Positions 57,921 to 64,000 of a stretch of 64,000 bases of DNA are shown piece by piece. The stretch spans positions 113,930-177,929 of the forward strand of contig CAKSZH010000004.1 in NCBI GenBank assembly GCA_934525675.1. The letters are read 5' to 3'. The stretch comes from an uncultured Eubacteriales bacterium. GTDB lineage: Bacteria > Bacillota > Clostridia > Oscillospirales > CAG-272. Made by a program: the position numbers and the translations under genes. The notes beneath the pieces are model-generated. The model was not told where the DNA came from. It searched no databases and was given only the letters and a program-made list of their open reading frames with translations. Position 1 is the stretch's first letter; every line of letters starts with the position of its first letter.

Positions 57921-60900
57921 ATGAAACAGAAAAACAGACTCCGGGTATGGCTGAGACGGGTGTTGTGCGTACTGATGGTCGCGGCAATGCTCCCCCTCGG
58001 CGCCCTGACCGTCTTTGCGGACGGTGAATACAGCCGCGAAATGTCCGTTTCGGACATCACGGTCACGGCAAACGGCAAGACGATCGGAGGGATTTATTCC
58101 GACCCGGTCAGCTACTATGAGGAATCCTCCTCCGGATACCTCAACGATTACGAGATCCGGTACAAAAAAGTCGCGGCAACCGATTCGGTCATCTATACCG
58201 CATGGTATCCGGATACCACGACGGGACGCACCGGCGAGGGCATCACGGAATATGTCTGTGAGCCGGACGGCGCGGACTTCCGCGTCACCTCGGTCAGCAA
58301 AGCGGGGGACGGCAAGACCTATATCCCCGTCGGCGGCTTTGTCCTTTCGGTCAATGAAGCCGCGCACGCGTCGTTCGCCTCGGTCGGCGACCTGCTGAAT
58401 CTCGGTGGCAACAAGCTCACGATCCCGACCAAGGCGGTCGAGTCCTCTTCGGGCAAGCGTGTCGCGGTGGATCACACCAACGTGACGCGTTCCGGTCCCA
58501 TGGTCGTCTACTACGATTACCAGTTCGGCGCCAAGACGGGCACCAACGTGTTCGGCACCGAAATGACCTGCGTTTACGATTTTGAAAGCAACACCTTCCG
58601 CGTGGAATCCTTCCGCGGCTTCGGAACGGGCGACGCGTCCGGCTCGGAGATCCCCGACAACAGCTTTGTGCTCAGCGCCTACGGTGACGGCTACCGTTCG
58701 CTTCTGGTGAAGGGACAGATCTTCAATGTCGGCGACAGCGTCAAGATGGTCGGCTTTGATTTCATCCGCTTCGGCGGGACCGTCCGCGGGGAATACGATT
58801 TTATCAACCCGACGCCCGAGGAAAACCCCAAGGGCATGGAGACCGAGTCCACCCCGTTCCCGGCATACCGCGGCGAGAACCAGATCATCATTTACCGTGA
58901 CGGCTGGAGCTACAACGGCGCATCCGGCACGGGAACCAATGTCTACGGCTTTGAGGCGGCGGTCGATGCCGACGGCGTGGTCGTGGAGCTCGGCGTCAAC
59001 GTGTCCGCGATTCCCGAGGGCGGCTACGTCATCTCGGGTCACGGCAAGGGAAGGGATTTCATCCGCTCCAACATCGTACTCGGCGCGACGGTGACGCTGG
59101 ACGAGAGCACCAAGAGCTTCTCGGTTGCCACCACGCTCAACAGTTACTATGAAAACCTGGTCACCTCGGTGAATTCGACCATCACGGTTGCAAAAAACCG
59201 TATGCGCCAGCTTTACGACCTCGACACGGACAAACTGAACGGCTATATTTCCGAGGCGCGCGACGCGCTTGCGGAGCTGAAGACGGTCAAGGAGCAGATC
59301 GAGACCGGGCTGGAGGGCGCCGGCTGGACGGAGGAAGAACGCCTCAGCCACCTGATGGAATACAACAACTACCAGCTCACGGTGGAGCGCCTGCAAAGAA
59401 AGATTCAGTCGTCCTCCGCGGAAAGCAAGCCCGTGTCCGCGCGTGCCGTCTGGCACCGCCCCGTGGAGATGAGCTGGGAAGAGATCGAGAAAAACGTCAC
59501 GCTCTACGCGAAGATCGGCATCAACACGGTGTTCGTCGAAACGCTCTACAACGGGTATTCGACCTTCCGCTCCTCCTCGTCGGAATTCCCCTATAACCCC
59601 AAGCTCTCGGAATCCTACGCCAAGGACGAAACCACCGTTTATCCGGATTACCTCTCCGCGTTTGTTGCGTGCTGCGAGGAAAACGGAATCGAAGTGCACG
59701 CGTGGGTGGAGAACTTCTACGTCGGCACCCAGAATGACGTTGATGTGGTGAAGAACCACCCCGACTGGATTCTGTACAACGACGACGGAACCATCTACCA
59801 GCGCAACGAGGGCGGCAGTTACATCTTCCTCGATCCTGCCAACAAAGAAGTGCAGGACGCGTTGATTTTCTATTACAAAGACCTGTTTGAAAAGGTCCCC
59901 GGCGTCGCCGGACTGAATCTGGACTACATCCGTTACCCCGTGACCGATGCCGCGGAGGATTCCGGATATACGATTGCCGCCATGGAGGCGTTCGCCGCGA
60001 AGAAGGGGATGACCTTCTCCGACGCGCAGAAGGCAAGCCGCGAAAAGATGGCGCGCAAGTTCTCCCAGCTCTTTGATTACCGGTACCTCGCCGGCGGTCA
60101 GAGAGAAGCGGACGAGAATTACGCCGATTGGGTGGCATTCCGCACCGATATTGTGACGGAGTATGTCCGCCGCATCAAGACGGAAATCAAGGATCAGAAG
60201 AAGATACTCCTTTCCACCGCGGTCTTTGCTTCCATCACCGAATCCAAAGAAGCAAAGAAGCAGGACTGGAAGACCTGGTTCGGAAACGGCTGGATCGACA
60301 TTGCAACGCCGATGGCGTATTACACCGACGCATCGGATGTCCTGACCAACGTCACGGCAATGATTCTGTCCGCAGGCAACATCTGCTACTACTACACGGG
60401 ACTTGCTTCCTCGTACAGCGGACTTCCCGCATGGCAGAACAAGGAGCAGATCGAGGCGTCCTACCTCGCCGGTGCGAACGGCTACACCATCTTCTGTTCC
60501 ACCCAGATCATCGGACATGAGGACGTGCAGGAGGTCCTGCTCGCGGGTGTCAACAGCGCCCCCGGCGTCCGCCCGCACGATACGGTGGAAAAGGTCCTTG
60601 GCGGTTACTTTGACCGCATCCTCGACCGCGCCGACCGGCTGTACAAACCGGCAGGCGGCATGACCGACGAACAGTATGCGCAGCTCGCGGCAAAATTCGA
60701 TGAGATCCGCGCCATGCCGACGGACGGGGCAGTGAATCTCTACAAGATCCAATCCGCCGTCAAGGGGTTGTACAGCCTGACCGGAACGCCGTATGCCAAG
60801 GGCTACTCCGGGCAGAGAATTTCGGAAAATCTCAAAGAGCTGGTCTCGCTTCTCGATACCCGGATCTCCGTTTCTCTCGTTGAAAACGGTGACTGGAATC

Positions 60901-61148
60901 CGGAAGAGAACCCGACCCGCCCGACGGTCACCGAGGACGGAATCCGCTACCCCGAAACCGAGACCGAGACCAAGGGAGGCGGCGAAACGGAGACAAACCG
61001 CCAGCCGAACCCCGCCGATGAGGCAAATCACCACCGCGTGCTCGTCATCATGCTGATCGTGCTCGGCGCAGCCATCGCCGTCGCGGCAGTGACGGGAGTC
61101 GTCATGTTCCGCCTTGCCGGGTCCAAAAAGAAGGACGACCGGGAGTAA
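57921..61148 (+). CDS. Large GHL10 glycosidase-like protein with three N-terminal beta modules
   Basis: A 1075-residue exported protein. After a signal peptide (to about residue 33, VFADG) come three related modules of about 110 residues (about 50-170, 185-290 and 305-400), each ending in an IPxxGFVLS-like strand and a V-G-D-x-V segment: IPVGGFVLS, IPDNSFVLSAYGDG and IPEGGYVISGHGKG. A helical spacer (about 410-510) leads to a GHL10 domain (about 513-880) with ARAVWHRPVEMSWEE, VFVETLYNGYSTF, IEVHAWVENFYVG, YIFLDPANKEV, VAGLNLDYIRYP and DIATPMAYY. A linker with repeated E/T and a C-terminal anchor end it. It is a relative of the preceding gene's product. The modules recur in the lipoprotein encoded downstream. 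Confidence 0.87.
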   Translation: MKQKNRLRVWLRRVLCVLMVAAMLPLGALTVFADGEYSREMSVSDITVTANGKTIGGIYSDPVSYYEESSSGYLNDYEIRYKKVAATDSVIYTAWYPDTTTGRTGEGITEYVCEPDGADFRVTSVSKAGDGKTYIPVGGFVLSVNEAAHASFASVGDLLNLGGNKLTIPTKAVESSSGKRVAVDHTNVTRSGPMVVYYDYQFGAKTGTNVFGTEMTCVYDFESNTFRVESFRGFGTGDASGSEIPDNSFVLSAYGDGYRSLLVKGQIFNVGDSVKMVGFDFIRFGGTVRGEYDFINPTPEENPKGMETESTPFPAYRGENQIIIYRDGWSYNGASGTGTNVYGFEAAVDADGVVVELGVNVSAIPEGGYVISGHGKGRDFIRSNIVLGATVTLDESTKSFSVATTLNSYYENLVTSVNSTITVAKNRMRQLYDLDTDKLNGYISEARDALAELKTVKEQIETGLEGAGWTEEERLSHLMEYNNYQLTVERLQRKIQSSSAESKPVSARAVWHRPVEMSWEEIEKNVTLYAKIGINTVFVETLYNGYSTFRSSSSEFPYNPKLSESYAKDETTVYPDYLSAFVACCEENGIEVHAWVENFYVGTQNDVDVVKNHPDWILYNDDGTIYQRNEGGSYIFLDPANKEVQDALIFYYKDLFEKVPGVAGLNLDYIRYPVTDAAEDSGYTIAAMEAFAAKKGMTFSDAQKASREKMARKFSQLFDYRYLAGGQREADENYADWVAFRTDIVTEYVRRIKTEIKDQKKILLSTAVFASITESKEAKKQDWKTWFGNGWIDIATPMAYYTDASDVLTNVTAMILSAGNICYYYTGLASSYSGLPAWQNKEQIEASYLAGANGYTIFCSTQIIGHEDVQEVLLAGVNSAPGVRPHDTVEKVLGGYFDRILDRADRLYKPAGGMTDEQYAQLAAKFDEIRAMPTDGAVNLYKIQSAVKGLYSLTGTPYAKGYSGQRISENLKELVSLLDTRISVSLVENGDWNPEENPTRPTVTEDGIRYPETETETKGGGETETNRQPNPADEANHHRVLVIMLIVLGAAIAVAAVTGVVMFRLAGSKKKDDRE

Positions 61149-61211
61149 TTCTTCAATCCGTACCCCAGACTTCGGAAAAAGTCAAAACGATATAATTTTT
61201 AGGAGGAAACT

Positions 61212-64000
61212 ATGAAAAGAACGAAACTGCTCATCGGACTGCTTCTCGCTCTCGTTCTTGTCCTGTCGGTCACGCTGATGGCGTGCGCGGGCGGCGACAA
61301 GGGCACCGAAACGGGAACATCCAAGCCGTCGGAATCCGTTACCGAGAAGCCGACGACAAAGCCGTCGGAATCCGATACGGATGAACCGGCACCGGGACTT
61401 AAAATCACCGTAACCCCCGGCGAGATGGAAATCTATGCGGGCGAGACGGTTGAACTGCTCTTCGGTGTCACCGTCAACGAAGAGGGCGCGACCCTGATCG
61501 TCCTTGACGACGGCGAGTTTGATCCCGACACCCCCGGTACCTACACGATCACCTATCAGGCGACCAAGGGGGAAGAGAAGGTCACCGCTACCCGTACCAT
61601 TACGGTGCTTGCTCCTCTTTCCGCCATCGGACTTGAGGTCCGCACCAACTATCTCGGCGAGAACAAGTGGCAGGGCAAGATCCTGAGCTTTGCACACGCG
61701 CTCTTTACCGAAATCAACGAGAACACCGAGCTTTCCAAGGTGAGCGGCGTGTTCCATAACACCTCGGATCACGACATCGTCCTCTCCGTTGAGGGCGGCT
61801 ACGGCTGCTCCGCAGTGCTCGACAAGAACGGCGTGGTCGTGGAAGGCCGCGACGGCGCGAACAGCAAACTCATCAATGCATCGAACCCGCTCCGCGCGAC
61901 TTCGACCGTGACCACCATCAAGGTCGGCGATGAGGATGTTTCGGTTTCCTCCGCATTTGCTCAGAACATGACCATCCCCGCCGGCGGGTATGCGATCGTG
62001 GTGCAGGCAAACTATGCCGGCACGACGGCTGATACCGACGGACGCGGATTCATGAACTACAACGTCATCTACTCGGTCGGCAACGTGGTCCGCCTCTTCT
62101 GGGTGGACAGCGATGAGACATTGACCCCCTACATCAACCAGAAGCCCACGGTCAGCGGCAACACCAAGATCCTTGTTCCCATGGGCGACACCTCGTTCGA
62201 CCTTGACACCGCGATCCTTGCGGGCCTTATCGTCAAGGACGACAACGGGACCTTCTCCCCCGACGACGATGTGACCCTTACCGAGATCACGATCGTGGAT
62301 CGCGGCAGCTTCGACGTCAACGAAGCAGGTACGTATGTGATCCGCCTCAAGGTCTCCGACGGCAAGCTGGAAACCGAGTTTGAGCGCGAGGTCGAGGTCA
62401 AGTCGGAGGGCATCGGCGCCGTGACGGTCGGCGACAAGAAAATGAATATCGCACTTGACCGCATTGCAATCGACGAAGAGCTTTCCGGCATCGGAAACTT
62501 TGCTTTCATTGTCTTCACACCCGCATTCAACGGCAAGATTGACTTCGCAAACGGCTACGGCGCGGCGTTCGTGGTGGACGCATACGGCGTGATCGTCCGG
62601 ATCTATGACGGCGCGAACGGAAAGTACTACGACGCAGACAACCCGAACGGTGTGCAGGACGCGAGTAAGTGCACCCCCACGGGCTACATCAACGAAGCAT
62701 TTGCTTCCAGACAAGACGGCGAGGCCATCATCATCGCCCCCAACTCCACTGCCAACAATGCCGAAGGCGGTTCCCGCAAGTTCCTCCTGAACAATAAGAC
62801 CGTCGGTGCAACAATGACCGTTCCCGGTGTGGACTTCAAGGCGAAGTCCGCAACCATCACCATCGACGACAAGACCTTCACGGCAGAGGAAGGCAAGTGG
62901 CTGTACAACACCGAAATCGAAGCAAAGGACGCCCCCAAGTACGGCATGCTGATCTATGACAAGAGCTTCACCGGAACGGTTGCGATCAACGGCTACGGCG
63001 CTGCGATCGTGCTTGACAAGTACGGCGTGCTGGTCAAGATTTACGACGGCGCGAACATGGGCTTCTACACGGCAGACGGCAAGTCCACGGCACCCCTGAC
63101 CTTCACGGCGGCAAACTATGCAACCGTTGCATTCAATGAACTGCAAGACGGCGAGACCCTGATCATCTTTGCAAACGACGGCGGCGCAAACGCAGGCCGT
63201 GCATTCGCGCTCGGTCTCCGCGGTGTCGGCGGCGCAAAGGCATATTGCGGACTGACCGCAACCCTGACGGGAAAGACCTTTGAAGCAAAGCCCGCGAACG
63301 ACAAGACGCTGACCATCGACGACAAGACCTTCACGGCAGAGGAAGGCAAGTGGCTGTACAACACCGAAATCGAAGCAAAGGACGCTCCCAAGTACGGTAT
63401 GCTGATCTATGACAAGAGCTTCACCGGAACGGTTGCGATCAACGGCTACGGCGCGGCGATCGTGCTTGACAAGTACGGCGTGCTGGTCAAGATTTACGAC
63501 GGCGCGAACATGGGCTTCTACACGGCAGACGGCAAGTCCACGGCACCCCTGACCTTCACGGCGGCAAACTATGCAACCGTTGCATTCAATGAACTGCAAG
63601 ACGGCGAGACCCTGATCATCTTTGCAAACGACGGCGGCGCAAACGCAGGCCGTGCATTCGCGCTCGGTCTCCGCGGTGTCGGCGGCGCAAAGGCATACTG
63701 CGGACTGACCGCAACCCTGACGGGCAAGACCTTTGAAGCAAAGCCCGCGAACGACAAGACGCTGACCATCGACGACAAGACCTTCACGGCAGACGAAGGC
63801 AAGTGGCTGTACAATACCGAAATCGAAGCAAAGGACGCTCCCAAGTACGGCATGCTGATTTATGACAAGAGCTTCACCGGAACGGTTGCTATCAACGGCT
63901 ACGGCGCGGCGATCGTGCTTGATAAGTACGGCGTGCTGGTCAAGATTTACGACGGCGCGAACATGGGCTTCTACACGGCAGACGGCAAGTCCACGGCACC
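61212..64000 (+). CDS. Giant repeat lipoprotein, 3' end beyond the window
   Basis: At least 929 residues with no stop before the window ends. A lipoprotein signal (lipobox LMAC, Cys 25) is followed by an S/T/E/P linker, an Ig-like domain (about 58-135, ending PGTYTITYQATKGEEKVTATRTITV), a first beta module (about 140-300), a second Ig-like domain (about 310-400, EAGTYVIRLKVSDGKLE), a diverged repeat (about 405-545) and then 151-residue repeats at residues 550-700, 701-851 and from 852 on. The repeat includes AINGYGAAIVLDKYGVLVKIYDGANMGFY and LQDGETLIIFAND. AGGAGG lies before the ATG. It is probably a surface adhesin or carbohydrate-binding protein that works with the GHL10 enzymes. The long minus-strand frame over it is a shadow. 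Confidence 0.9.
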   Translation, partial: MKRTKLLIGLLLALVLVLSVTLMACAGGDKGTETGTSKPSESVTEKPTTKPSESDTDEPAPGLKITVTPGEMEIYAGETVELLFGVTVNEEGATLIVLDDGEFDPDTPGTYTITYQATKGEEKVTATRTITVLAPLSAIGLEVRTNYLGENKWQGKILSFAHALFTEINENTELSKVSGVFHNTSDHDIVLSVEGGYGCSAVLDKNGVVVEGRDGANSKLINASNPLRATSTVTTIKVGDEDVSVSSAFAQNMTIPAGGYAIVVQANYAGTTADTDGRGFMNYNVIYSVGNVVRLFWVDSDETLTPYINQKPTVSGNTKILVPMGDTSFDLDTAILAGLIVKDDNGTFSPDDDVTLTEITIVDRGSFDVNEAGTYVIRLKVSDGKLETEFEREVEVKSEGIGAVTVGDKKMNIALDRIAIDEELSGIGNFAFIVFTPAFNGKIDFANGYGAAFVVDAYGVIVRIYDGANGKYYDADNPNGVQDASKCTPTGYINEAFASRQDGEAIIIAPNSTANNAEGGSRKFLLNNKTVGATMTVPGVDFKAKSATITIDDKTFTAEEGKWLYNTEIEAKDAPKYGMLIYDKSFTGTVAINGYGAAIVLDKYGVLVKIYDGANMGFYTADGKSTAPLTFTAANYATVAFNELQDGETLIIFANDGGANAGRAFALGLRGVGGAKAYCGLTATLTGKTFEAKPANDKTLTIDDKTFTAEEGKWLYNTEIEAKDAPKYGMLIYDKSFTGTVAINGYGAAIVLDKYGVLVKIYDGANMGFYTADGKSTAPLTFTAANYATVAFNELQDGETLIIFANDGGANAGRAFALGLRGVGGAKAYCGLTATLTGKTFEAKPANDKTLTIDDKTFTADEGKWLYNTEIEAKDAPKYGMLIYDKSFTGTVAINGYGAAIVLDKYGVLVKIYDGANMGFYTADGKSTA
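62859..64000 (+). repeat. Tandem 453-bp coding repeats
   Basis: Units start at 62859, 63312 and 63765 (the last cut by the window edge). Unit length is exactly 453 bases, 151 codons. Units 1, 2 and 3 differ at only scattered positions, mostly silent, while a fourth, diverged unit lies before them (about 62420-62858). Confidence 0.9.

Noticed and set aside
57897..61034. 1045-residue minus-strand frame
   Set aside because: Antisense shadow of the large GHL10 gene; valine/arginine/histidine-rich noise with no domain.
61182..63599. 805-residue minus-strand frame
   Set aside because: It lies antisense to the repeat lipoprotein, which has a lipoprotein signal, ribosome binding site and recognisable domains. 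The frame is long only because codon bias and repeats avoid stops.

Overview
This is a GC-rich chromosomal window that looks like a gut-type Firmicute of class Clostridia. The signs are strong AAAGGAGG-type ribosome binding sites, vegetative promoters almost always of the TTGACA-17-TATAAT kind, tRNAs with encoded CCA ends, and families typical of Clostridia (DUF1292, YqeG, DUF4358, the GGGtGRT protein, the PadR/DUF1700/DUF4097 trio, GHL10 glycosidases). I cannot name the species. There is no prophage, transposase, CRISPR array or rRNA operon.

Layout. 0-4 kb: the start of a secreted acidic-linker protein (minus, cut by the window edge), an alpha/beta hydrolase, and L-fucose isomerase with fucose mutarotase. 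4-9 kb: a minus-strand housekeeping operon (YqeG phosphatase, endonuclease-IV-like TIM barrel, Xaa-Pro peptidase, PlsY, methyltransferase, small protein). 9.3-9.5 kb: tRNA-Gly/Arg/His. 9.8-13.7 kb: a WYL regulator and the PadR/DUF1700/DUF4097 operon. 14-18 kb: a surface O-acylation operon (DUF4358-SGNH lipoprotein, MBOAT, DHHW protein). 18-22.4 kb: a two-component system, a lipoprotein serpin and a TepA-type protease. 22.5-25.8 kb: PduL behind a strikingly structured leader RNA, a degenerate SGNH protein, an Fe-S scaffold-like protein and the GGGtGRT protein. 25.9-29 kb: a lipoprotein that may be frameshifted, an amidohydrolase and small membrane proteins.

29.1-41.5 kb is a full arginine and carbamoyl-phosphate operon, argG-C-J-B-D-F-carA-carB, headed by tandem ARG-box-like sites. 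The last gene is a single 1345-residue reading frame joining complete CarB to a DapF-like diaminopimelate epimerase domain that lacks one catalytic cysteine. 41.5-48.4 kb: lepA (with a promoter-terminator leader), hemW, DUF1292, a MarR/MATE efflux pair with a perfect 18-bp operator, secG and tRNA-Ser.

48.7-64 kb is a glycan and surface region: GDPD, an RpiR regulator, a GH38 alpha-mannosidase, NanE (ManNAc-6-P epimerase), DUF4127, two GHL10 glycosidases and the first 930 residues of a giant repeat lipoprotein that continues past the window. The same 15-bp palindrome family precedes the RpiR gene and nanE, suggesting one regulon. The repeat lipoprotein and the larger GHL10 protein share a repeated beta-rich module, suggesting that they act together at the cell surface.

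The best candidates for something undescribed are the pduL leader RNA with mutually exclusive stems, the CarB-DapF fusion with altered epimerase active site, and the shared surface module with near-identical 453-bp tandem repeats.
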